Shown: in pieces, positions 10,529 through 21,014 of the stretch | Numbering within the stretch: position 1 is the first letter of the stretch | Layout of the letters: every line of letters begins with the position of its first letter | Assembly (NCBI GenBank): GCA_945273735.1 | Contig: CALYPJ010000003.1 | Coordinates: forward strand, 1-64,000 | Length of the DNA: 64,000 bases | From: an uncultured Lactobacillaceae bacterium | GTDB lineage: Bacteria > Bacillota > Bacilli > Lactobacillales > Lactobacillaceae | Reading direction: 5' to 3' | Translations under genes and position numbers: made by a program | The notes under the pieces: generated by a model | What the model saw: only the letters and a program-made list of their open reading frames with translations | What the model was told of the DNA's origin: nothing | Database searches by the model: none

Positions 10529-12056
10529 CATCGGTGTCGAATTACCAGATAATTTAATGAACCAATATCATTATCAACCTTTTATAACAACCAAGTTTGA
10601 TTATCCTGAAATTTCACGGGTAGCGCCTGTGGTGCGAATTAACACAAATCAAAGTAAGGTAGTGGATTCTTTAGATGACTTAATTAAAGAAAATGTAAAA
10701 GATGGGATGACAATTTCTTTTCATCATCACTTAAGAGAAGGAGATCAAATTTTTAATTACGTTATGCAGGCGATTATTAATTTAGGAATTAAAGATTTAA
10801 CTTTGGCACCTTCTTCATTGACCAATGTTATGAATGAAATGGTAATTAAAGCAATTAAAGCTGGGACTATCACTAATATTACTAGTTCAGGGATGCGAGG
10901 TACCCTTGGTAAAGCTGTTTCCCGTGGTTTACTAAAAAATCCAGTAATTTTTCGATCACATGGTGGTAGAGCTCGGGCAATTGCTACCGGTAAGATTAAA
11001 ATTGATGTTGCCTTTTTGGGGGTGCCTAATTCTGATGAAATGGGTAATGCTAATGGAATGAATGGTGAAGCTGTGTTTGGTTCCATGGGATATGCTTTGA
11101 TTGATGCTCGTTATGCTAATAGGGTAGTTTTATTAACCGATAATTTAGTAGATTATCCTAATACTCCCGCTTCCATTAATCAAACTCAAGTTGATTATGT
11201 CGTAAAAGTCGATCAAGTGGGAGATCCAACTAAAATTGGATCGGGAGCTACTCGTTTTACCAAAGACCCTAAAGAATTACAAATTGCGCAAATGATTAAT
11301 GAAGTAATTGTTCATTCTCCTTATTTTAAGGAAGGTTTTTCTTTTCAAACAGGTTCCGGTGGAGCAGCTTTAGCAGTTACTCGTTATTTGCGACAAGCTA
11401 TGCTCAAACGAAAAATTAAATCTTCGTTTGCATTGGGTGGAATTACTAATTCAACGATTGAATTACTCAATGAAGGATTGGTCAATAAAATAATGGATGT
11501 TCAAGATTTTGATCAAATTGCGGCTACTTCTATGAGGGATAATAAAAATCAACAAGAGATTGATGCTTCATGGTATGCTGATCCCTTTAACAAAGGAGCT
11601 ATGGTTACTAAACTTGATGTTGTCATTTTATCGGCATTGCAAGTTGATACTAGTTTTAATGTTAATGTTTTAAGTGGTTCGGATGGGATTATCCGTGGTG
11701 CTATTGGTGGTCATCAAGATGCCGCTACTGCAAAGTTAACAATTATTTCTGCACCTTTAACTCGAGGACGTATAGCAACGATTGTTCCTAAAATGACGTC
11801 GATTACGACACCTGGAGCTTCAGTTGATGTTGTCGTGACTGAATATGGTATTGCAATTAATCCTCAGCGTCGAGATTTAATTTCTTATATTAGTAAAATT
11901 CCAGATATTCCACTGTATTCAATTAATGAGTTAGCAGAAAAAGCTGTAGATATCGTTGGTGAAGCTCAACTACCTGAATATTTTAATCGGCCAGTAGGGC
12001 TTGTTGAATATCGAGATGGTACTTTAATAGATGTAATAAATCAGGTAAAAATATAA
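10518..12056 (+). CDS. citF: Citrate lyase alpha subunit; TTG start at 10518 after SD gaggagg
   Basis: CitF-type citrate CoA-transferase sequence ([43 protein letters not shown]). Confidence 0.95.
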   Translation: MKNSIGVELPDNLMNQYHYQPFITTKFDYPEISRVAPVVRINTNQSKVVDSLDDLIKENVKDGMTISFHHHLREGDQIFNYVMQAIINLGIKDLTLAPSSLTNVMNEMVIKAIKAGTITNITSSGMRGTLGKAVSRGLLKNPVIFRSHGGRARAIATGKIKIDVAFLGVPNSDEMGNANGMNGEAVFGSMGYALIDARYANRVVLLTDNLVDYPNTPASINQTQVDYVVKVDQVGDPTKIGSGATRFTKDPKELQIAQMINEVIVHSPYFKEGFSFQTGSGGAALAVTRYLRQAMLKRKIKSSFALGGITNSTIELLNEGLVNKIMDVQDFDQIAATSMRDNKNQQEIDASWYADPFNKGAMVTKLDVVILSALQVDTSFNVNVLSGSDGIIRGAIGGHQDAATAKLTIISAPLTRGRIATIVPKMTSITTPGASVDVVVTEYGIAINPQRRDLISYISKIPDIPLYSINELAEKAVDIVGEAQLPEYFNRPVGLVEYRDGTLIDVINQVKI

Positions 12057-12080
12057 CCTATTTATTAAATTTAATTTTCA

Positions 12081-12110
12081 AAAAAACACTTTTACATAGT
12101 GCTTTTTTTA
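12081..12110 (+). terminator. Terminator after citF
   Basis: aaaaaacact-tttacat-agtgcttttttt. Confidence 0.65.
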
Positions 12111-12675
12111 TATGAAAGTCAATTTGTTAACCGTATATAGTTGCAAGTAAAAAAAAGATAGAAGGTAGAAACAATAAATAAAAGTTTAGTTTACAATTTT
12201 AATATTCCAGTATTATTATGTGATAATATTAATGTAATTAGTATTAACAAAATTAAGAATTTTAAACAACTTTAAAATTCAATCAGAAGTTTTAGATCAT
12301 TTACAAAAAACATGACTTTTTAAAAACAAACCGTTAATTAACTTTGATATATTATGAAATTAGTAATAATTTAGTTAATATTTATATAAAATTATAAAAA
12401 TGAAATCTGCTTAGTAGCGATTTTGAAACATCCAATATTATAGTGTAATACTGTTGTTGAACTTTTTTTTAATTAAAATCGAAAAAGGGTGAAAAAAAAT
12501 TAAATTATCTTTATCATGATTTTTTAAGACAATAATAATTATGAAGGACTAGAGAGAACGTATTATGTAACTAAACTGCAACAATTATTAATTAAATTTA
12601 AAATAGCTATAAAAATTAGTAATTAAAGAATATAAAATTTTTTATTATTACAAAAATTTCTAGGTAAAATAAAAA

Positions 12676-13212
12676 ATGAAAATAACAATATTTGAAACTG
12701 GGAAGCCGCAAACATTAGAAGCAATTTTGGCAAATAAAGATCGTCGGGCAACTTTGCAAAATCAATTATTAAAACAATTTCCTTCGAAGACACTGTTAAC
12801 AATTAAATTAAACACTCCCGGGACCATTAAAAACAATGAAAAAATTAAGCATATTTTTACTACAGGAATAACACAATTGCGTCATTATTTCCCTGTAGTG
12901 GAAAAAGAATGGCCATTTGATCAACTAGTTACAGGTCCAGAAGTATTTTGGATTATTAATCTTTCGGCAATCGAGTCTAAACAAAGATCAGTTGCTTTTG
13001 AAGAAAATTTTCAACTAGGTAGATTATTTGATGTTGATGTTTTATCAAAAGGAAAAATAATCTCAAGGAATGATTTAAACTTACCATCACGGAAATGTTT
13101 AATCTGTAGTGACTATGCTAAAAGTTGTGCTCGCAGCCAACGACATTCCATTCTCCAATTACAATTTAAAATTTCAAAAATGTATCAAAATTATTATAAA
13201 CATGAAAACTAA
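12676..13212 (+). CDS. citX: Holo-ACP synthase for citrate lyase (CitX)
   Basis: GRLFDVDV, SRKCLICSDYAKSCARSQRHS motifs. Confidence 0.88.
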   Translation: MKITIFETGKPQTLEAILANKDRRATLQNQLLKQFPSKTLLTIKLNTPGTIKNNEKIKHIFTTGITQLRHYFPVVEKEWPFDQLVTGPEVFWIINLSAIESKQRSVAFEENFQLGRLFDVDVLSKGKIISRNDLNLPSRKCLICSDYAKSCARSQRHSILQLQFKISKMYQNYYKHEN

Positions 13213-14050
13213 AAACATTCCTCATTTAGCAGTACAAGCTTTGATTGAAGAAGTGATGGTTCATCCTAAACCAGGATTAGTTGATCCTGTATCTCATGGT
13301 GCTCATCCAGATATGGATGTTTTCACATTTATTTCAAGTGCCTTATCTTTAGAGCCTTATTTTATAGACATTACAAATTTAGCCATTAAGTTTTCCCAAA
13401 AAGATTTACGTGTTCTTTTTTCTCAAATTCGAAAATTAGGAATGAAAGCTGAAAAAACGATGTTTCAGGCAACTAGAGGAATTAATACTCATAAGGGGGC
13501 AATTTTTTCTCTAGGAATTTTGGTTACCGCTACTTCCTATGAACTAAGTCATCGATCAGCTTTAACTTTATTAGGAATTAAAAATACGATTAAAAAGATG
13601 CTTTTAGGTTTAACTATTCATGATTTTTCAAATATTAAGGAAAAACCAAAAGAAGAGTTAACTGCTGGAGAAAAAGAATATTTAAAATATGGTTTAACTG
13701 GGATTCGTGGACAAGCAGAATCTGGTTTTCCAATTGTATTTAATTATTCATTTCCTTTTTTAAAATCGACAAATATTACAGATCGTAATTCTCAATTAGT
13801 TGATACATTAATGGTAATTGTGCAACATATTAAAGATAGTAATTTGGTGAAAAGAGCTGATCAACTATCAGTACTATCCTGGACTAAAGAACAAGCTCAA
13901 ATTTACTTTCAATTAGGAGCTAGTCAAACAGTTTTGGGAAATGATTTTTTGAAAAAATTAGATCTAATTTTTGCTGATCGACGTTTAAGTTTAGGTGGAA
14001 GTGCAGATTTACTAATTTTAACCATTTTTTTAGACTTAGTTTTTGATTAA
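13202..14050 (+). CDS. citG: Triphosphoribosyl-dephospho-CoA synthase (CitG), ATG 13202
   Basis: VHPKPGLVDPVSHGAHPDMDVFTFI; NTHKGAIFSLG; GLTGIRGQAESGFP. Confidence 0.92.
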   Translation: MKTKNIPHLAVQALIEEVMVHPKPGLVDPVSHGAHPDMDVFTFISSALSLEPYFIDITNLAIKFSQKDLRVLFSQIRKLGMKAEKTMFQATRGINTHKGAIFSLGILVTATSYELSHRSALTLLGIKNTIKKMLLGLTIHDFSNIKEKPKEELTAGEKEYLKYGLTGIRGQAESGFPIVFNYSFPFLKSTNITDRNSQLVDTLMVIVQHIKDSNLVKRADQLSVLSWTKEQAQIYFQLGASQTVLGNDFLKKLDLIFADRRLSLGGSADLLILTIFLDLVFD

Positions 14051-14206
14051 TATTATTTAAGTATCAGAATTAATTAACACCTTTTTTATAAGCAATTTTA
14101 TTAAAAAATATTATCTAGTAAATAAAATAAAGATATTAATATTGAAAAAAATTAAAAAAAGATTAATATGCAATTAATAAAGTCTAATTTAATTGAGAAA
14201 AAATAA

Positions 14207-17002
14207 ATGAAAAGAATTGATAGAGTGTATCAAGCACTTTTAGATGAATGGCATCAAACTTCATATAAAGAAATAGAGCAAAAACATGGAAGTACAACTC
14301 AAGAAATTGCCAATAAGTTAAAGTTGGGCCGGGCTAATACTTCAACGGAACTTAATCGCCTTGTACGTCAAGCAAAGGTTATAAAAATTAAAGATTTTCC
14401 TATACGCTATTTACCAGTAGAAATTGTGCAAAAGGAATTTAATTTAAAAAATTTAAATTATTATGAAATTAATTCTTTTGCTGATTTACCTTTAACTCAT
14501 AATTTGGCGGGGACACAAAAAGCAAAAATAATTGATACTAAACTCCAAAATCCTTTAGAAAATATGATTGGTTATCGAGGTATTTTACGTCAAGCAGTAA
14601 TTCAAGCTAAAGCTGCATTAATGTATCCACCACACGGATTGCATATGATGTTACTAGGACCGACAGGTGTTGGAAAAACATATTTTGCTAATTGTATTTA
14701 TCAATATGCTAAATATCAGCAAATTTTTAATCAAGATGCTCCATTTATTTCATTTAATTGTGCCGATTATTATAATAATCCTCAATTGCTTCTAAGTTTA
14801 TTATTTGGTTACGCAAAAGGAGCTTATACGGGAGCAGTTAAAGATCAATCTGGGTTAGTAGAACAGGCTGACGGAGGAATTTTGTTTTTAGATGAGGTTC
14901 ACCGTCTGCCACCAGAAGGTCAAGAAATGTTGTTTTACTTTATAGACAATGGTATTTTTAGTCGAATGGGAGAATCTCAAAAGACACGTCATTCCAATGT
15001 TTTAATTATTTGTGCAACAACTGAAGATACAAATTCTGCTTTGCTTCAAACATTTTTGCGTCGGATTCCTATGAATATTCAAATTCCTTCATTTGACGAC
15101 TGGAGTTGTCAGGAGAAAGTTGAATTAGTTAAATTTTTATTTCAGCGGGAAACGAAAAGAATCAATAAAAACTTGTTGGTTGAGCGTGGAGTATTTGAAA
15201 TAATTTTGTCTTTACCAAATTATGGTAATATTGGGCAAATTAAATCAGAAGTACAGTTAACCTGTGCACAAGCTTTTTTAAATAATATTTCAGGGAAACA
15301 AAAAATTACTATTCGTTTGACTGATTTACCAGAACAGTTACGAGAGCGTTGGGTAAAAATGGCAGCGGTTGATCGTTATCAAATTGATTTAAGTGATTAT
15401 TTAACTAGTGTTACTAAATTTTATGTTAATAAGCCTTTAATTCCTTCCGAAAATGAAGAAAATATTTACAGCTTAATTGAAAATAAAGTTAGTCGGCTTC
15501 AAGATCGTGAAATTCCTAATTCAGAAATTCAACAATATATTATGACAGATCTTTTTTTACATATTAAAAATTTTGTAAAGCAAAATAGTTTAAGTGAAAA
15601 TCTTCAAGAATTTGTTAGTCCAGAGATTATTGAATTAACTCAAAGGCTTAAAGATATTGCTGAAAAAGAGCTAGGAATGAAATTTGGTCAACGATTTATT
15701 CATTATTTTAGTTTACATATTGCGTCGTATTTTAGTCGTAAAGATAAAAAAGCAATTCTTTTACCAAAAGAGCAAAAGCAAATCAAGAAAGCTTATCGAA
15801 AGGAATATAATGTAGCTCAACTTTTTCAACAAGAAATTACAAATTATACTAATCAAGATTTACCCGAAATTGAAGTAATGTACCTTACGATGCTTTTAAA
15901 TTCTGTGGAGTCAATGTCTTTTAGCAAAAAAGTCGGGATAGTAGTTGCTGCTCATGGCGATTCAACCGCTTCTTCGATGGTGAAAGTCGCTCAGGGATTG
16001 TTGGGAACCGCTAATGTTGCCGCGGTTGATATGCCATTAGAAGTAGCACCAGACGCAATGCTTAATGATCTTCAGCAGGCAGTTATGAATGTAAATCAGG
16101 GTAAAGGGGTATTGTTACTTTTTGATATGGGATCGTTTAGTGTGTTAGCTAATAAAATATCTGAGAAGACTAAAATTCTCATTCAAACATTGCCTAATGT
16201 TACAACATCACTAATTTTAGAGGCTATTCGTAAAGTTAATTATCTTGAAATTAATTTAAATACACTTTGCATGCAATTAAAACATAATTTAATTGATAGT
16301 ATGAAAATTAATGATCAACAAGAACGTTGGGTTACAAAGCCAAAAGTAATTGTTTCAATTTGTATGAGTGGGGAAGGAACAGCAGAAAAAATAAAAAATT
16401 TAATTGATAAAATTATTTATCAATCAACACTAGAACCAATTCATGTATTAACTGTTTCTTCATTAAAGTTAAATGAGATATTTCCTAAAATTTTAAAGGA
16501 ATATGATGTAATTGCAGCAGTGGGTACTAAACAACCTAGTACAACTGTCCCTTTTATTTCGTTAGAAGATTTAATTATTAATCATGGTGAAAGTAAATTA
16601 GTTAATTTAATTACTCAAAAAAATAACGAAAAAATGCAACGTATTCCTGATAAAAGTATTATTGTAGATGATGCTTGTAAGCAAATTTTAGATGAGCAAT
16701 TAGTTTATTTTAATCCACGTGTTATTAATACTACTTTACAAAATTGGTTAAATCATTTATTGATTAAATTAAAAATAAAGATGACTAATGGACAAAAAAT
16801 CAAATGTATTACGCATACTGCCTTAGCTTTAGAGCGCTGTTTAAAAAAGACTGAATTAAAATTTAAAGCAACTCCAAGTACTAAAGTAAAAAAAAATTTG
16901 CCTATAGTTACTAAGACTTTACAGCAGGCGGTAAATTTTTTAAATATAGTACTTTCAACTGATGAATTGCTTTATATTACAGAAATAATTTTAGACTGTT
17001 AA
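14207..17002 (+). CDS. LevR-type sigma-54 activator (HTH, AAA+, PRD, EIIA-Man-like)
   Basis: Walker A GPTGVGKT; sigma-54 loop GAYTGAV; ILFLDEVHRLPPEGQE; C-terminal EIIA-like VVAAHGDSTASSM and PRD regions. Confidence 0.93.
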   Translation: MKRIDRVYQALLDEWHQTSYKEIEQKHGSTTQEIANKLKLGRANTSTELNRLVRQAKVIKIKDFPIRYLPVEIVQKEFNLKNLNYYEINSFADLPLTHNLAGTQKAKIIDTKLQNPLENMIGYRGILRQAVIQAKAALMYPPHGLHMMLLGPTGVGKTYFANCIYQYAKYQQIFNQDAPFISFNCADYYNNPQLLLSLLFGYAKGAYTGAVKDQSGLVEQADGGILFLDEVHRLPPEGQEMLFYFIDNGIFSRMGESQKTRHSNVLIICATTEDTNSALLQTFLRRIPMNIQIPSFDDWSCQEKVELVKFLFQRETKRINKNLLVERGVFEIILSLPNYGNIGQIKSEVQLTCAQAFLNNISGKQKITIRLTDLPEQLRERWVKMAAVDRYQIDLSDYLTSVTKFYVNKPLIPSENEENIYSLIENKVSRLQDREIPNSEIQQYIMTDLFLHIKNFVKQNSLSENLQEFVSPEIIELTQRLKDIAEKELGMKFGQRFIHYFSLHIASYFSRKDKKAILLPKEQKQIKKAYRKEYNVAQLFQQEITNYTNQDLPEIEVMYLTMLLNSVESMSFSKKVGIVVAAHGDSTASSMVKVAQGLLGTANVAAVDMPLEVAPDAMLNDLQQAVMNVNQGKGVLLLFDMGSFSVLANKISEKTKILIQTLPNVTTSLILEAIRKVNYLEINLNTLCMQLKHNLIDSMKINDQQERWVTKPKVIVSICMSGEGTAEKIKNLIDKIIYQSTLEPIHVLTVSSLKLNEIFPKILKEYDVIAAVGTKQPSTTVPFISLEDLIINHGESKLVNLITQKNNEKMQRIPDKSIIVDDACKQILDEQLVYFNPRVINTTLQNWLNHLLIKLKIKMTNGQKIKCITHTALALERCLKKTELKFKATPSTKVKKNLPIVTKTLQQAVNFLNIVLSTDELLYITEIILDC

Positions 17003-17059
17003 TCAAGTGTTTCACTTTTTGGTTAGTTTACATTGTTCATTTTAATAAATAATTTAAAT

Positions 17060-17089
17060 CTGTTTTAAATATTAAAACAGGTTTTTTTT
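17060..17089 (+). terminator. Terminator after the LevR-like gene
   Basis: ctgttttaa-ata-ttaaaacag followed by gtttttttt. Confidence 0.85.
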
Positions 17090-17119
17090 ATATTTGGCTT
17101 TAGACCAATTTTTATGATA

Positions 17120-17136
17120 TGGCATGAAATTTGCTT
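17120..17136 (+). promoter_or_regulatory. Sigma-54 (-24/-12) promoter for the mannose-family PTS operon
   Basis: TGGCATGAAATTTGCTT; GG-N10-GC spacing; directly downstream of a LevR-like activator gene. Confidence 0.88.
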
Positions 17137-17294
17137 ATAAGAAAGTGACGTTATTCTTAAAAACTGGAATGCAAAAAACAACTAGCATATGTATAAAGCC
17201 AAATATTTTTTGCTTAATTAAACAGGAAAATAGCGTATTTCAATATTACTTTGTAGTAATTTTGGAGCATTTAATTGAGAAAGGGGGTTAAATT

Positions 17295-17726
17295 GTGAAA
17301 TATTTATTGCTAGTTAGTCATGGCGATTTTTCTAAAGGTTTAGCTCAAGCTTTAGGGATGTTTGCAGGTAAAGCTACTGACACAATTGTGGCTGTTGGTT
17401 TACAGCCAGATGAATCAGCTCAGGCTTTTGGTCAAAGATTTACTGAAATTTTAGCTAAATTAGATCCTAAAGGAGAGTTTATTGTTTTGGCTGATATTAT
17501 TGGGGGAAGCCCATTAACAACAATTTGTAATATTCTTAATGATCAGCATCGTTTAACGGGAAGCTTAATTTTAGGTGGAATGAATTTTCCGATGGCTTTA
17601 TCTGCTTTGTTAGCTAAGAATGATTTAGAAATTCCAGAATTAAAAAATAAATTATTAACAGAAGCAACTGAAGCAATTAAGGAATTTACTGTTGGCTCTG
17701 TTGAAAACAATGATGATGATATTTAA
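17295..17726 (+). CDS. PTS mannose/fructose-family EIIA
   Basis: LLVSHGDFSKGLAQAL; EIIA-Man fold residues (LADIIGGSPLTT). Confidence 0.92.
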   Translation: MKYLLLVSHGDFSKGLAQALGMFAGKATDTIVAVGLQPDESAQAFGQRFTEILAKLDPKGEFIVLADIIGGSPLTTICNILNDQHRLTGSLILGGMNFPMALSALLAKNDLEIPELKNKLLTEATEAIKEFTVGSVENNDDDI

Positions 17727-17736
17727 AGGAGGAAAA

Positions 17737-18231
17737 ATGGTAGTTTCATTTGTAAGAATTGACGATCGAATGATTCACGGTTTAATTACTACTCGTTGGG
17801 GAAAAGAATATCCATGTGAAGGGATAATTACAGTAAATGATAAAGCTGCTAATAACCCAGTATTAAGAGAAGCTTATAAAGCTGCTTCTGATAAAAAAAC
17901 TTTTGTGTGGACGATGGAACATTTTTCTAAAGTACAAGATAAGGTTTTAAATTCAAAAACTAAATATTTTTTAATTACTAAAAATCCGCAAGATATGAAA
18001 AAAATTTTGGTAGATTTAAAGTTTAAACCAAGTGACGTTAAAACTGTTAATGTTGGTCCAGGCAATGATCGAGACAATGCTATTAAATTAGGAGATAATC
18101 AATCGTTTACCCAAGAAGAAGCAGATGCTTTTGAAGCTATTGAAAAAGCAGGGTATAAAGTTGATTTGGCGTTATTACCTGATCAGAGGTTAGGAAACTG
18201 GGATAAGTTTAAATCTAAGTTTGGCTATTAA
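17737..18231 (+). CDS. PTS mannose/fructose/sorbose-family EIIB
   Basis: VSFVRIDDRMIHGLITTRWG; SD aaggagg. Confidence 0.93.
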   Translation: MVVSFVRIDDRMIHGLITTRWGKEYPCEGIITVNDKAANNPVLREAYKAASDKKTFVWTMEHFSKVQDKVLNSKTKYFLITKNPQDMKKILVDLKFKPSDVKTVNVGPGNDRDNAIKLGDNQSFTQEEADAFEAIEKAGYKVDLALLPDQRLGNWDKFKSKFGY

Positions 18232-18261
18232 AACTTTTGGGAGAAAGAAAGGAATTAAGAA

Positions 18262-19131
18262 ATGACAATTAATTGGTTACAAGCTGCCCTTTTGGGTTTT
18301 TTTGCCTGTTTGTGTTCTAATTCGTGTATGGCTGGTCAAGCTGTTGGTAATTATACAATCGGTCGTCCTCTCGTTGGAGGACTGGTTTGCGGCATCATAT
18401 TAGGTGATATTAAGTTAGGAATTGCTTGTGGCGTTGCGATGCAGTTGGTTTATATTGCATTGGTTACTCCTGGTGGAACGGTATCGGCTGATGTTAGGGC
18501 GATTTCTTATATTGGAATTCCTTTAGCAATGGTAGCAATTTCATCACAAGGATTAAATCCCTTGGGTAATACTGCTGCAGATTTGGCTAAATCAGTAGGT
18601 ACTTTAGTCGGAACAGTGGGAACGGTTTTATATTATGCTGTTGCAACAATGAATTTGGTTTGGCAATCATTTGGCTGGAAAGATGTTCAAAAAGGCAATT
18701 TAGATAAATTACCTGCAGTTAATTTTCTTTGGCCTTGGGTTTCTCATGCAATTTTCTCATTTTTGCCAACTATGTTGTTAACTTATTATGGAGCAACCGC
18801 CGTAAAGGCTTTACGTAATGCTTTACCAATGGATGGGATTGCAATGAAAACTTTATTTACGGTTGGAGGAATGTTGCCTTGTGTTGGTATTGCTATATTA
18901 CTGCGTCAAATTGTAAATAAGCCAACTGACTTTATTCCTTTTTTAGTAGGTTTTACATTAGCTGCATCACTTCATTTAAATTTAGTTTCCATTACTATTG
19001 TTTCGTTGTTATTTGCAGTTTTGATATATGAAATTGAGATGGCTAAAGGATCTAATAAAAATCCGGTAACAGCTACTGGATCGTCAAGTGTAAATGATGA
19101 TGATAGTAATGATGATGAGGAGGACATTTGA
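18262..19131 (+). CDS. PTS mannose/sorbose-family EIIC
   Basis: EIIC-Man hydrophobic pattern, GRPLVGGLVCGIILGDIKLGI. Confidence 0.92.
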   Translation: MTINWLQAALLGFFACLCSNSCMAGQAVGNYTIGRPLVGGLVCGIILGDIKLGIACGVAMQLVYIALVTPGGTVSADVRAISYIGIPLAMVAISSQGLNPLGNTAADLAKSVGTLVGTVGTVLYYAVATMNLVWQSFGWKDVQKGNLDKLPAVNFLWPWVSHAIFSFLPTMLLTYYGATAVKALRNALPMDGIAMKTLFTVGGMLPCVGIAILLRQIVNKPTDFIPFLVGFTLAASLHLNLVSITIVSLLFAVLIYEIEMAKGSNKNPVTATGSSSVNDDDSNDDEEDI

Positions 19132-19982
19132 TTGTGGAAAATACTAATAATAATTTAAAAAAACTTGATCAAAAAACTTTAAGCCAATCTTTTCATCGTT
19201 GGTTTTGGGGTGCATTAACTTGTTTTTCTCAAGAACATATGCAAACTTTTGGTTATATGGCTTCAATGCTTCCAATTTTGAAAAAGCTATATCCTAATCA
19301 TGATGATCAAGTAAATGCAATTCATGCTTATACAGCTTTCTTTAATACTAACCCAATGTTAGGCTCAGTAATTGTAGGGATAACTGCTAGTATGGAAGAA
19401 GCTCGAGCTAATGGGAAAGATATTGATGGCGAAACTATTAATGATATGAGAGCGGGATTAATGGGGCCTATCGCAGGTATCGGCGATTCTTTAATTGATG
19501 GAACTTTAATCCCAATTTTATTGGGAATTGCTTTAGGTATGTCTTCTGGAGGTTCACCAATTGGGGCTATTTTTTACATCATAGCCTGGGTAATTATTGC
19601 TTATTTTGGTCAACGATTTTTGTATTTTCGTGGCTATAAATTTGGTGATCAAGCCGTTAATTTTTTAGTTGGCAAACAAGGTGCTGCTGTAAGAAGAGCA
19701 ATTGGAATTGTCGGTAGTATGGTTGTTGGAGGAGTGTTAGCCTCTTGGGTTAACGTCACTACTTCTTTAAAATTAAAAGGTGCTGACGGTAAAATCTTTT
19801 TAAATTTGCAAGATAAACTTAATAGTATTTATCCCGGTATCTTAACAGTTATTGTTACTCTATTTTGTTGGTGGTTAATGTCTAAAAAACATGTTTCCGC
19901 AATTTGGACAATGGTCATATTGGTTGTTATTTCATTTCTGGGAGTATTAGTAGGATTCTTTAATCCGGGATTATCTTATTAA
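19128..19982 (+). CDS. PTS mannose-family EIID
   Basis: QTFGYMASMLPILKKLYP, GPIAGIGDSLIDGTLIPILLGIALG. Confidence 0.94.
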   Translation: MIVENTNNNLKKLDQKTLSQSFHRWFWGALTCFSQEHMQTFGYMASMLPILKKLYPNHDDQVNAIHAYTAFFNTNPMLGSVIVGITASMEEARANGKDIDGETINDMRAGLMGPIAGIGDSLIDGTLIPILLGIALGMSSGGSPIGAIFYIIAWVIIAYFGQRFLYFRGYKFGDQAVNFLVGKQGAAVRRAIGIVGSMVVGGVLASWVNVTTSLKLKGADGKIFLNLQDKLNSIYPGILTVIVTLFCWWLMSKKHVSAIWTMVILVVISFLGVLVGFFNPGLSY

Positions 19983-20055
19983 ATTCTTAAAATTAAGTTT
20001 AATAAGTACTTTTTAAAAAATTAAATAAGAATGATTTTAGATGAAGGGTAAAAAA

Positions 20056-20361
20056 ATGACCTTAGAGGAACTACGTAAAGGGTATGAAGAAGAGGTTGCT
20101 TATCAAAAGCATATGTTGCAAAACTTAGGTTATTGGTTCCAGTTAGCGACTATCATTAGTGGAATTGGAATTGTTATTATTTACTTTTACCATGCGAAGT
20201 CATTAATCTTAAAAATTTTAGGAATTATCTTATTTGTTTTAGGCGCTTTAGGAATGCTACTGTTCGGATATTCCGGTTGGAAAGGACAACAAAATGTACG
20301 AGCAGTAATAGATGACTATGAAAAAAAAGTCAAATGTCTTAAAAGTCAAAACAAAAGCTGA
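20056..20361 (+). CDS. Small two-TM membrane protein of unknown function in the PTS operon
   Basis: ORF with SD-like aaggg; two hydrophobic segments; no family recognised. Confidence 0.65.
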   Translation: MTLEELRKGYEEEVAYQKHMLQNLGYWFQLATIISGIGIVIIYFYHAKSLILKILGIILFVLGALGMLLFGYSGWKGQQNVRAVIDDYEKKVKCLKSQNKS

Positions 20362-20376
20362 AATGGGAGGATAGAA

Positions 20377-21012
20377 TTGCAGGCTAGATTACAAGTAGCT
20401 CTAGATGCAATCACATTGAATGGGGCTTTAAATTTAATTGAAAAAATTCAAGATGATATTGATATAGTTGAAGTTGGGACACCATTAATGATGCATTATG
20501 GTATGAATGCAGTAGAAAAGCTATTTCAAAATTTTCCGAAGTTGCCAGTTTTGTGTGATGCAAAAATTATGGATGCAGGAAACTATGAGGCAGGTTTAGC
20601 CTTTGATGCTGGAGCAGAATATGTTACAGTTTTAGCTTTGACAGATGATTTAACAATACAAGGAGTAACAAAAGCAGCACATGATCGAAATAAGAAGGTT
20701 GTGGTTGATTTAATTAATGTTACAGATTTAAATCGAATTGAAAAATTAGAACAGTTTGGTGTTGATGTAATTGCTATTCATACAGGTGCTGATGCTCAAG
20801 CCGCTGGTCAAACCCCTCTGGATGATTTGAAAAAAATACGCCCCTTAGTAAAAAAGGCTGATTTAGCGGTTGCTGGTGGCATTAAAACAAATACAATTGA
20901 AAAGTATTTAAAAGAAAAGCCAGAAATTATTATTGTTGGTGGGGGGATATTAAACCAAGCGGATTCTGTAGCTGCAGCACATAAATTACATCAGGCGATT
21001 CAACGGGGTTAG
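20377..21012 (+). CDS. hxlA: 3-hexulose-6-phosphate synthase
   Basis: LQVALDAI...VEVGTPLMMHYG...CDAKIMDAGNYE, VVDLINV, AVAGGIKTNT; HPS-like rather than UlaD because it is paired with PHI. Confidence 0.88.
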   Translation: MQARLQVALDAITLNGALNLIEKIQDDIDIVEVGTPLMMHYGMNAVEKLFQNFPKLPVLCDAKIMDAGNYEAGLAFDAGAEYVTVLALTDDLTIQGVTKAAHDRNKKVVVDLINVTDLNRIEKLEQFGVDVIAIHTGADAQAAGQTPLDDLKKIRPLVKKADLAVAGGIKTNTIEKYLKEKPEIIIVGGGILNQADSVAAAHKLHQAIQRG

Positions 21013-21014
21013 CA

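Noticed and set aside
10757-11086. Antisense ORF, 109 aa, opposite citF
   Set aside because: Lies entirely within a well-supported citF on the other strand; no family recognised and no SD.
20377-21012. Calling this UlaD (3-keto-L-gulonate-6-P decarboxylase)
   Set aside because: Directly followed by a PHI-type SIS protein and closer to HPS motifs; no other ula genes present.
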